From Parelaphostrongylus tenuis (lineage: Eukaryota > Nematoda > Chromadorea > Rhabditida > Metastrongylidae), in contig JAHQIW010000176.1 in NCBI GenBank assembly GCA_019055375.1, positions 1 to 64,000 of the forward strand: 64,000 nt of DNA. Direction: 5' to 3'. The position numbers and the translations under genes were made by a program. This document shows, piece by piece, positions 1 through 12,546 of this stretch (its first letter is position 1; each line of letters begins with the position of its first letter). Under the pieces are notes generated by a model. That model was not told the origin of the DNA and searched no databases. It saw only the letters and a list, made by a program, of their open reading frames with translations.

Positions 1-84
1 AGTGAAATTCCCATTAAGCAATAAAAAAACTCCACATTTTAGGGATCATTTTCATGCTCTTGACACTATATTAAATTGTAAACT

Positions 85-300
85 GTTATCTCGATTAACT
101 GACGCGAGGTTGGCAGTGGTAGTGATAGTAGCAGTAATAACTAAATTAGTTGATGGCTGACGTTTTGGTGACTCGCCTTATTACTACCATTACCAACCTC
201 GCGTCAGCTAATCAAGTTAGGTGTTTACGAGCTACATAAATCAACTATTGATGCCGAGGTCTCTAGAAAGTATGTCTTTTGAACTATAGTAATGTGGATT
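85..300. mobile_element. Short copy of the same foldback MITE
   Basis: CTGACGCGAGGTTGGCAG at 100 is inverted at 195-215 (CCAACCTCGCGTCAGC). The flank GCCGAGGTCTCTAGAAAG matches the right flank of the 50 kb copy. The inner arm is deleted. Confidence 0.65.
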
Positions 301-463
301 ATTCTTCAGTACAAAAATATTCTTAGAGGTCATACTCAAGCACTAACCAAAAAGCCATTTATATGAAAGCGCATACAGTACCGTACAAGTTTGTTGTATG
401 ACTCATGCAACTACCAATTACATTACTAACCAGTTACATTACTAGGTCTATTGTACAACTCAC

Positions 464-3400
464 GCAGTTGCCCGTGATTCGGTGATGCACTGTACAGCAA
501 ACTGTACAAGAGCGCACTGCATGTATTGTAGACTCAGAAACTCTATTGACTCCTTGTCAGCTCCAAATGACGACCGCGCTAAACGTGACCAGGCCTGACT
601 CGCACGCGAAAGGCCAAAGTCACATGCTTTTAACTGAAACAAGCTTCAACTCATAGATTATTGAAGAAGCCGTGTGAATAGAACTGAGTCAGAAAACCAG
701 TATTTTATAACCGTGAATTTCATATAAAGATCTCCGCATTCCAATAAAGACCAGTTAACTGGGGTACGCCTGTGAAACAGCAATATCATAATAGAACCAA
801 AACACAACGTCGCAGATCCAAACTTTATCTACGAGCCATTTCGAAATCTCTTCACACCAACTATAGCTCACAAAACGTACATTCAAAGCATTCTTAAGTG
901 CGCTCACAAGTAAATTAGAGTAAAAAAATGAATTCCACTTTCAGATCTTCCAAGATGGGGACATTCAATCACTTATTCACGTCTATTGCAAGAAAAGAAG
1001 AACGTACCGCTTGTTTAACTCGGAAAATCACTGCAGCAGAGAGCGGATGCTTACACCAATTCAAGGTTGGACTGATAGCACTAGCTATCTGCAGTGCAGC
1101 ATCTGAAGAGTACAAAAGACAAGCCACCCACTCACTTGGAAACGAAAACGCCGCCTCGTGTTGGGAGCTTTGCGCCATTGACTGAAACAGCTGAGCTCGT
1201 CAACCAGAATATTATCTGATACCACATCTGTTTGAGATCATCTGCAGGGATCAACCCGACTAATCTGCGTAATAATCACTTCCAAAAAGGACGGATTGCT
1301 CAAATTCTTTGCTCATTGAAACTGCTTGCTTTAACGGATGCAAAGGTACCAATTGTACAAAAGTCGACTCACCTTGAGAATAGAATGCGCTCTATAGAGA
1401 TGTTTATTTTGAGCATGCAAGGCGGTTACTGTAAACTCGCTAAGTTGGCTTGCAGCTAACTCCTGCAAAGCCTGGATCCATTCACAGTTCTCCAGCGAAA
1501 GCCTCTTAAAGAATACAATCATCAAACACAACCTTTCACAACTTTAACCCATGTGTTGCTCGTTTTGGAGACACTGAATGAGAGTGGAAAGGAGTAAAGC
1601 GGTAAATCCGGAGGATAAGAAAGATATAAGGAGAAGTAACACAGAGAAAGCAAAGTATTGATAGAAATAGATCCAAAAAGGCAGAGAAAGGCACGACAAA
1701 AGGACGAATTGAGTTATGTTTGGGCCACAGATTTTCAAAATATTAGAACCATGACTAGAAAAAAGGGACAGTTATGGTGATCACTGCGCTTCCTCTCACA
1801 TATGGGCGCTGAATTTTCGTTGTAGTGTAGACTTATTTTAGTCACAAAATCGGTTATCACATCTACTACATGGACGCAGAAGTTCTTGCACTTTTCCTCG
1901 CATTCAATCTCCACGAAAGTCTTCAAACACTTTGCCACTTCTTCCGTTGCTGCTTGACAAATTCATTTTCCTCATGAGTGTCGTAGATCGCTGATTGAGA
2001 CAAATCTCGCTGTAATTCTGAGAATGGTCGTGCTAAAACGTTCTTATGTGGACTGCAATATCAATCTATTCGCTCCCCACCTCAGCATAATACTAACTGT
2101 TTTTTCTTTAACCATACGACGCGCTATAACAATTTATCGTCGGATTCCAGTACTTCTAGCAGTCGATTCGTGTCCTCACATTCATCATCCCAAAAATATT
2201 GGAACATTTTGCGGGTTGGTTCGACCGTTGCGTAAGGTCTTATACTTTGTGAATGCCTTAGAATACTGGTCGATCTCCTTGCAGTCTTGAGGATAGACAG
2301 GCTGGGATGTTCACACTTGAGTACAAGAGAGTAGTGGAAGAAGTCGAACTAGCACATTGCTTCTTGATGATCTGCATCACTAGACAGTAGGCCACTGTCT
2401 CTTCTCATTTCACTGATGATTATAGAATATTATGCAAAAAAGTGACTTTGTGAGAAATTTTATACGAAAATGCCTCAGTCAAGTAAGTCACTACTCACAT
2501 TTATAATCGTTACAGAGAAAAATCTTTGAACAAAACTCACAGTTGTGCATATTTCCTTCAGATTGGGTAACGCTGCAGTTCTCCAGTGACCATTGCGAAA
2601 CGCTACACGAGCGATAATATAGCGATCAAGATCGGTTCCTCTCATGAGAGAATCAACATTAGTGGATACCTGTATAGATGGCGCCAAAAGTAGATAAGCT
2701 AGTGAGGTGCTGAATAAGCCATTCTGAAATTATTCTGGCGATGAAATTGGCTTTCAAATACTTCAGCTACTAAAATCATCGAGAGGACCTTTCAAAAATA
2801 TTATAGATACTGGTCATAAAAGCGCTTATAACGTTTTATGCATTACCTAAGTTTAACGCCGCTTGCTTACGCCTCGCTAGCAGAAACGTGAGGAGCTTCG
2901 TTTCTATGTATTAACACTCTCGAGAGACCGAGCTTGGTACAACGGTACCATGACAGAAAGACGAACGCAGTTACAAAAGAAACTGGTAGCATTACAGATA
3001 TCAATCAAGAAAATTTGAGTGGGACTTCATTGAGATTGTACAAAGAAAGCTGGGATTAATTAGCATGATTTTAGGTGAGCTACGAGACTGGTGTACTTCA
3101 GTTTTACTAGTAATAAGATGAATGGGTATTTACTGAGTTTCGAGATCTACATAAAGTTCCAAACATCGTGAACCGTACAGTAGGAAGCTCTCAGAACTAC
3201 TCATCAGTCGCATACCATGCTTCGCTTGATTATGAATAGGCCACCGAAGAAAGTTTGTATTCCATAGACTCTTAGTGGAAACAGCAGCTCAGAAAAGGAA
3301 TTGGTAGTACGAAATTGTACATCGCAGCGCAAAATCCCAAGACAAGTGACTTTTTGACTCATATGCAAGAGAGCAGTAGTGAAAAGGTGGCCATTGCTAA

Positions 3401-6400
3401 ATTCACCCTTCTACTACGGCAGCCATTCTCAGCTGGCGGAAAGTTCGGACGGCTACGAAGAGTTAAGTGCACTTAAGATAATTCCTGTATCTCGCCCCGT
3501 TCGCACCTCCAGATGAGTTCGCTGTGACCCTTTAAGTCACTTCAAGACCTAAATTTTTCAAATAAGTAGCAGAATTTTATTGAGGCTCCGTCGGTCTTCG
3601 TAAGAAATTGGACAGAGCGGATATACGTGTATCGTTTTCGCTACACATCGTGGCAAAAGGGTTATAAACCCGTGGCATAACCTATATGGTCGTTGCAAAA
3701 AAAAAACAAGGGTCTAGATATGGAGCATCTATTGTGAAATCTCACAAATACCATTTCATACACTGATTAAAGAGTTACTGAGAAAAAAAAAGGTAAACAA
3801 GACGTCCGAGTGACGAATAAAGGAAAAATGGAGAAAAGACTACAATGCATTTCCTGGACGAAACAAGCAAATTAACACTCGCAATAACTCCTAATTTTCA
3901 GCTATGGTCATTGTGACATCTACGGACATCACACCGATCACTCCAGGAGTTTTTTCATGTAGTTCGCCCTTCTTGAAGACGATTTCCGTCATCGTCTCGT
4001 CTACAGAGGTCTATAGGCGATGGAATATTTGATGGAGAGGAATGAACAAAGCATAATATTCAGGTAATCTGGACGGGAAAAATTAGAGATCAACACACTA
4101 TATGTACCGAAAGAAAATGGAAGTGCCATCAGGTATGTAGCGACTTTTTCTTTCGATATCATAGCTCTTAAATACACCTCTTACCTCCTTCGAAATGAGA
4201 CTCTTGGCCCACTGATGTAACTTCGTAATCGAAAATGGGAGCCGACTCGCTATTTGACAACACAAGTCAATTAACTGCACAATATTTGCATGATTAACTG
4301 GCATATTCAGTATACTGTCCAATACCAACAAAACTTGTTCAGGTTCCACCTCGTTGCAACACAGAAAACGACCAAGAGTTCGATAAAACTGAAAATAGAA
4401 CAGTTTCAAACAAGGAATCTATGATCTCTTGAAATTCCTTGTTTCTACTGCTTTTCATCAGTGTTGATTTTGTAATTATAAACCTAACTTAACTGAGTGA
4501 TATGCATAACATCTGACCATAGGCGGGAGTTGAAACCGCATTTCACCCATTCCGAGGACCCGTGCTACCACTACAACACCGAGATCACCGCTTTGATACT
4601 GCTCTTTCTTCATCATAAACTATCGGAACTGCCAGCAGCCAAATATCAACGGGTTTGACCTGATAAGCAGTATCGGCATACCCAGTCAGTAGCAAAGCGA
4701 TGGCTTCGGTGGTAGCATATGCCCCGCAACATGGGTGAAACGCCAGTGAACTCCCGCATGGGATCGACCGTTCTGCATACCATTCAATATTCTTGAATTT
4801 CAAACCAAAACTTCAATGAGAACATCCATACTTGCAACCAACCGTTTTCGCCAAATGTTCTGGCAACTCATGTTCCACAGTATTCATGAAAGGACCACAT
4901 AATGCTTGCCATTTGTGTTCATTTGGCACTCTGCAGAGGATGTTGGAGCTCATTTGTAAGTACCGTATACGCATCGGCATGCATTCACTCTGTCCGAGAT
5001 TTCCAAGTTCACTGAGCGTATCTGTCGAACATTCAACTTTCTTTTGGTGACTAAGGCAAAGAATCAGTGAATGAACGACTTCTAAACTTACCATAGAGAC
5101 CCGTTATCAAGCCTGGACGAGCTATCTCTGTCAAAGCCACGAGTACGTCAAGATATCGTAAATACGTGCTCGGATTTGAGGACACCGTTACTTTCATTTG
5201 GTGCAATTTCTGCAAAACAAAAGTTAATGAAAAAAAAACCTAATGGCATAGTTAAGAATGACGCTACCAATCCTTCAACGAACATATGCAAGGATTTTGA
5301 TACATACGCTGAGGCACGCCACGTACAGATTTCAGTACGCACGTTTTCAGTATGTCATTCCACCGAACTGCACTTCCTATCGGATTTTTTAAGGTGAATA
5401 GGTAGCATGTAGGTCACGGATGACATGATGTGCGTTCATGACGAAAAGCGATTTTTCCCACTCAAAGAAAAACAAAAAACCGCTTCTCGAACGACTTCAC
5501 TAATAAACAAAAAACTTGGTGGAAATTAACTATCACTTCAACTTTAACAGCTAAAGTGTGCGGGTACAAAAGCGTAAGCTGCTGAGATACAAAGAAGACT
5601 TGGAAGGGCATGTTCTTATCTCATGGATTAGAACCGTCAATACGCCTTTCCAGGCAACGTGCGCTGTCTTGTCACCATCAAGAATCTCGACAACGTTTTC
5701 ACCCATTCGGTAGTTGTCAGTAATCAGTCGTCACGGTATTGATCCAGGGCACACAGATAGCCAGTAAACCTCGGCTAAGCTGAAGCCGTAGTTGAGATCA
5801 AAATTTTATGCTTTACTGCCCAATTTATATTTTTACGGCAAGGTACGGTATAATTTATAACCATAAGACTGGTAAGATCCGAGCAAAACTTGGAGTCCTA
5901 TGTTTTTTGCGTCATGGGCTCCAACCGCCAGTATGTCTTTCTAGGACAGTAGTGTCCCAGCGATGAACCATAATACCATAGAAGTGAAAAGAAACATAGA
6001 TATCGTTCTTTACACCTACAGAGCAATGAGCTCAATCCTTTGTACGATGCTGTCATTTTCAGACCCACATCCCAATTACAGATGTATCAGAAGTTATCGT
6101 TTATTATCACAAATCTAGCAAGTCCGGTGATTCAGTTTGCGCATCATTAGCCGTCACGCAAAGGGTAAACAAGCTGACCAAAGATTGTGGCATGACCGTG
6201 GCATAAGCTTACAGATGACATCCACATTCAATAGATCGGGAACATAAACATCACAATGCCTCACGTTCTGCCCCATCACGGTAAAAAGTAGCCAAAGACG
6301 ATACAACAATATTGAGTTATATGTGAAATACTGAACCTCGGGACCAGAGTTTCATCCTTTCCTAGAGCTTTTGCTAAACACTGCACTACCGGGGCTCCTC

Positions 6401-9400
6401 TCCTGCTATTTTCTTTGTTAACCCGCGATAGCAGAGCAGGAGCTCCCACTATCAGTGGTTAGCACACGCCTCCGAAAAGGAGAAACGCGGATTCAACTCG
6501 CGTACGAGGATCAAGCTTTTCATATCACTCAGCATCATTCAATATACAGTTATAACATTATACCACCGTTAAAAAGTAGTTGGATAAGGAATTCTTGATC
6601 GTGGACCATATGCAGCTGTAAAGTATTGACTTTGTTTAGATACCAGGCGATAACGCTACAGCATCCACTAACAAGACTTTCAGTATCAAATAGGGGAAGG
6701 TAAGAATGAATATCCGACTCAATCGCTGGACATAAGATTTTCAAAGGAATGCTAGTAATCAATTGAAAGTCTAAATCTCTTGCTACAGCCCCACATAGCC
6801 GGTTTTCGAAAAAGCCTTTTTTGACGTCGTTACAGAAGGAAATCCGCTGTGTTCCACGCCCGCATATTTCTCACCGAACAGAGCTCTTTCCTTTGAACTA
6901 TTAGTAATCATTCGCTGGCGTAATGTTTGTTGATTCTAACACTGTACTTATACCCTGAAAAGACCGATTCTCTTCAACGCAGCAGGGAAAATAACACTGG
7001 TTCACATGCGCGGGCAACGTGGTCGCTGACCAATTCACGGGCCGCTGGGTGAGGTACAATGGGGTTGCACATTATCAATCGATTTTTGACCGATCTTATA
7101 CTAATGCGGTCTATGTTATTCAGAGAATTGTCTCTCTGCTTAGAAGAAAAACTCCAGATAAAACGTATGACTCTGCCACAAGTAGATTTCAGATACTTCT
7201 ATTATGCTATGAGTACGAATAAATCAACATAATTATGCTCACTTTGATGGATCTCAGGAAGCCAGATCGTTTCAACTGCTTTCAACAGTGACTCTAAGAT
7301 ATGCAAATACTACGAGATTTTCTCTACTTGTTCATATGCTCGAAATCGATCGACCTTCGCGTCAGCTGACCTTGCTGCCTCACCCAGCGGCCCGCGCATT
7401 AGCCAAAAACCACCTTGCTCGCGCATGTGAACCAATCTTATCTTCCTACTGCGCTTGCAGAGAAACGGTCTTTTCAGAATATAAGCACAGCTGTTGGAAT
7501 TAGCAAACACTACGCTATCGATTGATTACTAACACTTCTAAAAAAGAGCTGTGTTTCAGCCAGAAATTAAGCCGTCTAAGACATAGTTTGATTTTGGATT
7601 TCACAGCGTTATAAGAGGGTCTTTTCGAAAGCCGACCACATAGGGCTCTAGCCAGAATATATAAGCTTTTGAATGACTACCAGTACTGCTGTGAAATATT
7701 CCTGTCCAGCGAATGAGGTCGGATATTCCTTTGTTTCCTCGTAAGCGAAAAAAAACCCGAGAACTAATTACCTTCAAGTGGTCATCTTTCCACATATGAG
7801 AATGTTTCGCCAACCGAGCAATATTCTGTAACGTGGACATGCAGAGAGGAAAATTAGTTCCATGACATCCAGATACTATTCCCATTAAAATATCGAGCTA
7901 AATATTTAAATATACTGTAACTTTGAGAAAACTTCAATCGAAATCACATTCATCTGTGTAAAACGACAAGTGTTCAAGCACTGCATAGACGACTGATTTG
8001 AACAATTATAAAGGAACAGAGGTAAAGTGGGACATGAAGAAAAAGGATTACGGCTTGTCGTTGATCATTCCCCGACAGATACGCCCACGCATCCGACTTC
8101 ATCAAGCATCGTCAGAGATGATTGAATGCAAACCTCGCCCTTACATTGACTCAGGGTGGCTTGACGATCTATCAAATCTGTGTTACTATCCTCACAGCCA
8201 AGTCTGCTACCAATGTGCAGAATCCCGGATGGATAAAGGTTTGGTGAGCCTAGATCGCGGGATTCGAATCATCGACTATCAAATGTTCGACCAACGTGTG
8301 TCGCAAAGCATCTGCAGCCAGTGCGCCACACGCGAACTCGGAAAAATTTTGGATTAAGCTAACCCTGCTCAGGAATAGCATAGCGAGTTGCTTCGGCCAT
8401 TATTGTTGTTGCATCGAGAAGAGGACATAACAACTCATTGAAGGTTGAACATTCAAGAAGACGACCAGTCAAAGAGAACACTTGCTGTAAAAGGAAATTA
8501 AGGCGCGTAGACCATTTCAGGCCTCAAAAACATGCAAAACTTCTGACACTAGGAAGAAGTTGAACCCGTCGTTTCACCCATACGGGCGTGTGTTACCACT
8601 ATGCCCTCAACCGCTCTTATACCACTTTAGGTTAACCTGTTAGAAACCTGTTAAGGATTGGTTGTTGACTCCGATGCTTCATATTGAGCAAGGACTGATA
8701 GTGGCGCGATGACCTCCGTGGTGCAGTGAATAGCACGCACCTCTCAAAAAAGCGAGACGTGGTTCAACTCCGCCAGCGATTTAAAGCTTCTTGACAACAA
8801 ATAAAGACAATTTTTTGCACATATAAACGTATGAGACGGCACCTTGGCGGTTGTAATTGTAGCCTTCATATTAGCAAACACCTGTGCCAACAGGACTTTT
8901 CGATCATATGTTGTCTGTTCCGACAACAATAATTCGGACAACTGTCCAATTATGGTCGTTGAGAAGTCACTGAAATGATTAATTACAACTTTCAAAAGTA
9001 GCAAAGCCTGAATTTATATCATGTAGGAAGAGCTGCCTAATCCAGAAATCCTCGGATCAGTTCTACTAGAGCGCTAGCCCTGGTGCCAATTCGCTAAGCA
9101 GAGTGGAATGAAGGACGTGGTTGGCTTGATGCGGGACCGCAGACATCTCTGCCTGCTGTGCTAGAAAAGAAAAAAATTGAAATTAAAGCCATAAAACTAA
9201 CGAAGAAAGTCGAGCAAAAGCAGCCATAGCATGGCAAGCCGCCTGAAATTCGCCTATATTCTCAGCCGTCATCGATTCCACGATTAAGTGGTGTACCTTA
9301 ATTGAAGAATTAAATGCGAATATTAGGCCGTTACTCAAGTTTTGGCACCAGAGTAAAACACCAAATTTATCGAGCAGGAGTACCTGAAATTGCATGATTT

Positions 9401-11596
9401 TGGTCATTCTGGCCTATACTTGCTCTAAGATGGAGCTGTCGTGGGAACAAATTTGCTTAGGTACTCATGCACGAATGGCTCGTATAGAAAGTGCTAGCAA
9501 AGATTGATGGAGATTGGGGCGATATTACGGTTGTAGACAGCTCGGCTATGAAGTGGTTCGCCAGTCGTGCTCAGACTGTCCATAGGAAGCTTCCACTAAT
9601 TTTACGCGCTGCTTCACTAGCATTTTCCCCTAGATGCCATTTGTGCATGAGTAGCAAGCGAATTTGTTTCCCACGCACCAAGTATGGGCAAGTTCTATAC
9701 CCAAACGTTCTCAAGAAAATGCGCATTTGAGCGACAGCAAAATCATGGAATTTGAATTACTTCTAGTTACTAAATTTGGTTCACCTTTACTGCCAAAACT
9801 TATGGAAGGCTCTAGTATGGAACTAAGCATTCACTGCAAGCCTGAACTTTGTTGCATACCTGGTTGTTCTCTGGAGAAACAGGTGCAAGGCTTGCCAACA
9901 CCTAAATGAAGCACTGTGAAGGTACCTTGTCCCCTTAAGTTGAGCTCAAGGACAGGGGGATGCTTTCCTCACCTGCAATGTCATTGCTCGTGCAACAGGA
10001 TCGTTCGAATGAGAGACAGAAAGGATACGTTTGAAAGATTTCGCTTCCAGAAAACACTAATGACAGATGCGACTCACACTCCGATAAAACTCTAGCAATA
10101 GCGGTTCGGAGCGGATTTGTGCTAAAATAAGGGAGGAAGTTCAACAAGAATTTAGCTAGTAATTGACAAGCAGAAAGGATAAAAAAGATAAGCTCTCCGT
10201 GTTCATCAATATCCTGGTGGCCTTTACAATGACATGCCGTGGCCTATCAATATATCAGGTTAGTCCTCTTTCCGCTATCCTCTCAGAAAAGTTTGGTGCC
10301 ACCTGGCCGACACCAAAGAGATGGAAGATTTGGTGAGTGTTAGGCACGAGATCGAACTATGGACCAAGTGTGCGCTGCAGTGCACCCCTAATCACTGCGC
10401 TAAACGCGCCCATGTCGGCAAGTATGCAAATAATTTTTCAACCCTTTAGGAACAGTAGCTGATCGCCGCAAATTCGCAGGCAGCGCGCAACTTTCGTTAT
10501 TCACCCAGGGTTTTTGAATCAGAGAGAAAGTCTTAAGATTGCCTGTTACTTTGATACTCCTGATTTCTCATATATCCCCCCAAATTTCTGGTGCATACAG
10601 AACTTTTTTGTCTATATATCTCAAGTCTAAAAAGTAATTATCTTTTTGCTCTAACAGCTACCTACAAAGGATATTCAAAACCCAAGCACAGTATTGAAAT
10701 CGCCATTCTTCAGGCTACCTAATCATTAATGAAAGATAGTAGGAAATCTATGCTCAAAGGAAAAGCTCCTCCGATATTCGTGAACTGAATACGGAACACG
10801 CCGCCTCTAAAGGTTATCCTCTCGAGACAGCAGGTATCCCAAAAAAGATACACGATTTTCTGGAAGCCTTCTCGCTGCAAAAAGAATTCTCCTCGAACTT
10901 TCAGCATCTGAGCGAAAGCTTAAATCCCGGTTATTTCGATAATGTGCTTGATTTCCAAAAAGTCTTTCTTATTGCGTCCGTAGCAACAAATTCTATATTT
11001 CACATCGGCTTTGCTTCGACCGCTCGGCCGGGGTCTGTGGATCACTCTTCGCTGGGTTTTCCATGGTCATTCGATAGCTCAAATCTCTTACGGTTCTCAG
11101 GCTAAAACGGTTTCTCAAAAGTTTTTTATATGGCACTGAAGGAGTAAGAAGCTGATTATTTTCACCCTGGAGTTTTCTTCGCAAACACAAGATATAAATG
11201 TAACAAAAGCATGTGAGCATGTAGAAGAAATCACGGGGTATCACACAAACATGAGAAATCCGGAGCTTTTGTAAAACGGAGAGGAAATCCCAACCAAAAA
11301 TCCCGGAAAAATGCGCGCCGCCTGCGAACCGCGCTGCGCGGTCGATCAACTGCCGTCCCCAAAGGGTAGCCTTCGAATGATCTACAAGAAAACGCATCTT
11401 CTGAAATAACCATACTCCAAGGTGTCGTAGGTACAACGGAAAGGATTGCTATCTGAGCGACTCACCCATCTTTGAATGCATCTGCTAGTCGGACGATGAT
11501 CGTGTTCACATACATTGGGAACGGATTCGCTTTGACAAGACTGGCTGTTTGATACTACGGCTGCCAGCTGCTCGCCTAACGATGGAGAGCGAAGAC
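464..11596 (-). CDS. ints-7: Integrator complex subunit 7 homologue (INTS7), 3' end beyond window
   Basis: INTS7 is a HEAT-repeat scaffold subunit of the nuclear Integrator complex, which cleaves snRNA 3' ends and attenuates RNA polymerase II. Exons I support, 5' to 3' on the minus strand: 11596-11466 (LGEQ, then NPFP and LADAF), 10121-9973 (HSNDPVARAMTL, near-identical to the vertebrate protein), 9296-9202, 8969-8843, 8484-8364, 7897-7772, 6725-6644 (tentative), 5209-5092, 4388-4185, 2669-2541, 1504-1373, 1181-1008 and 633-464. Their order follows the human protein throughout, and most junctions keep phase. The first exon and the C-terminal part are missing: the first lies upstream of 11596 and was not located, and the rest is left of position 1. 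One exon after 9973 and one or two between 6644 and 4388 are unresolved. Three one-base excesses break the frame (near 11538, near 10033 and at 8363-8365). Family assignment is firm; the complete gene model is not. Confidence 0.9.
1735..2290 (-). pseudogene. Coding-like fragments inside an INTS7 intron
   Basis: This lies within the intron between INTS7 exons 2669-2541 and 1504-1373, whose coding sequence joins directly in phase, so this DNA is not part of that protein. Minus-strand reading gives protein-like pieces: one with DDECEDTNRLLEVLESDDK (about 2270-2140), then ELQRDLSQSAIYDTHEENEF (about 2020-1950), then in another frame EEVAKCLKTFVEIECEEKC (about 1940-1880). No start, continuous frame or domain is visible. 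It could be a decayed nested gene, a retrocopy fragment or chance. I do not recognise the family. Confidence 0.25.
4487..4800. repeat. tRNA-like hairpin element
   Basis: Antisense unit GTGATATGCATAAC...GGCGGGAGTTGAAACC at left; sense unit ATGGGTGAAACGCC...CTGCATACCATTCAAT at right. In an INTS7 intron next to a possible exon. Confidence 0.6.
4813..5043 (-). other. Tentative INTS7 exon region
   Basis: An open minus-strand stretch follows the well-supported exon 5209-5092 after a short intron that ends in a good acceptor (TTTGCCTTAG). Its translation is helical and HEAT-like (it contains NEHKWQALCGPFMNTVEHEL) and lies where INTS7 needs more residues. However, the phase left by the upstream exon selects a different frame, so either a further indel is present or the boundary differs. 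The far end abuts a tRNA-like hairpin at 4487-4800. Confidence 0.4.
6308..6540. repeat. tRNA-like hairpin element
   Basis: Antisense unit with CACTGCACTACCGGGGCTCC, then sense unit AGTGGTTAGCACACGCCTCC and GATTCAACTCGCG. Flanks TTGAGTTATATG and CATATCACTCAG are inverted to each other. Confidence 0.65.
6702..7740. mobile_element. Long-TIR MITE copy A (INTS7 intron)
   Basis: About 1 kb with inverted arms. The left arm carries TCGCTGGAC, the AGTAATCA block, a GGTTTTCGAAAAAGCC block and GAAAAGACCG. The right arm repeats these inverted (CGGTCTTTTC, GGTCTTTTCGAAAGCCG, TCCAGCGAATGAGGTCGG). Inner GC-rich arms (GGGCCGCTGGGTGAG and its inverse near 7380) mark the centre. It fills nearly all of the intron between exons ending 7772 and starting 6725; the left arm may even overlap that exon. 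Confidence 0.75.
8044..8338 (-). repeat. tRNA-derived SINE copy
   Basis: Family reference for the ~280 bp SINE. On its own strand it starts with a tRNA-like head of the type GTGTGGCGCAGTGGTTAGAG (A box), followed about 40 nt later by GGTTCGATTCC-like B-box sequence. A body then contains CTCACCAA, ACTTGTCTGGGAGGATAG, GAGTCATTGTAAAGG and a tail near GCATCCCTCAGGGATTGAT. This copy lies in an INTS7 intron. Confidence 0.75.
8530..8795. repeat. tRNA-like hairpin element
   Basis: Antisense GTTGAACCCGTCG with CACTATGCCCTC, sense GGTGCAGTGAATAGCACGC with GGTTCAACTCC. In an INTS7 intron. Confidence 0.6.
10190..10425 (-). repeat. tRNA-derived SINE copy
   Basis: The tRNA-like head is at the right end (inverse of CGCAGTGATTAGGGGTGC). 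The body has the CTCAGAAAAGTTTGGTGCCA segment; the middle is shortened. Confidence 0.65.
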
Positions 11597-11874
11597 CTTA
11601 AAGAAACCCTTGAGGCGTAGCCTTAGGTTTTGGCTCAGATTAAAGCACATAGGTTAATTTCTAAAGGAAACTAAACCGCTTGAAGAGTGAAGAAAAGAGT
11701 GATCTAGTGACATCGTGGCACCTTTTTCAAACGACTGCCAGCTGTACCGTCGAGACCGAAGCCGATTGTATCAATTCAGTTGCCATCACTGAAGGCGGCG
11801 ACTTCAAAGCCTTCTAGATGATCTCAAAAATTTACATCTCACCGCTCTTATAGCCTACTTATGACATCATGTCA

Positions 11875-12185
11875 CGTTACAGTTACATATTCAATGATGC
11901 TGAATGATATGCAAAACTTTCGATCTGGGCAGGACTTGAACCATCGCTTCATTCATGTCGAGATCGCGTGCTACCACTATACCACAGAGGCCATTCACTC
12001 TGCTATCACTCTTCTCCGATATAAGTCATTGCAGGTGACAGCAACCAATCGCTGCTTGACAGAGCGGTGACCTCGGTGGCGTAGCGGCATCGCTCTCACT
12101 CGGGATATACGTAGTACGGGTCACCAAGCCCGTCCAGGAGCCGATGGCTTCGTAACCCGTTCAGCATCCTTCCGTACAATCTCCA
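11875..12185. repeat. tRNA-like hairpin element
   Basis: Antisense GGACTTGAACCATC with ACCACTATACCACAGAGG, sense CCTCGGTGGCGTAGCGGCAT. Upstream of the first INTS7 exon found. Confidence 0.6.
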
Positions 12186-12546
12186 GGTTTGAAGATAGTG
12201 TTTATTGACAATTTAAAATCATGGATAAAAGATAGTTGATTCAACACTTAATAGATATAAGAAACATGAAGTATATCCATCACAGCAAAAAAATTCGAAC
12301 AATTCTTCATTATATACCCAAAAGTGCGATCGAAATACTCGTTTTAATGATATGAGCAAACATGAATGGCAATATTAAATTGTAAAATTATACCTCTCAG
12401 GACAAACAGACTCTCTAGAGACTTGTAAAGGATAAAATAGACCCAGACGACTAGAAAAAACAAAGCTGGAAATCATAGAAGGTCACTGGAAGCTGGAATA
12501 TCTCACTCAAAGAGAGAAAAAGCATTCCATATCAGTAGCACAACCG

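Noticed and set aside
10993..11436. 147-codon minus-strand open frame
   Set aside because: It shares sequence with other copies of a dispersed repeat (compare 32600-32900), has no splice-consistent link to INTS7, and the real INTS7 exon lies just upstream at 11596-11466.
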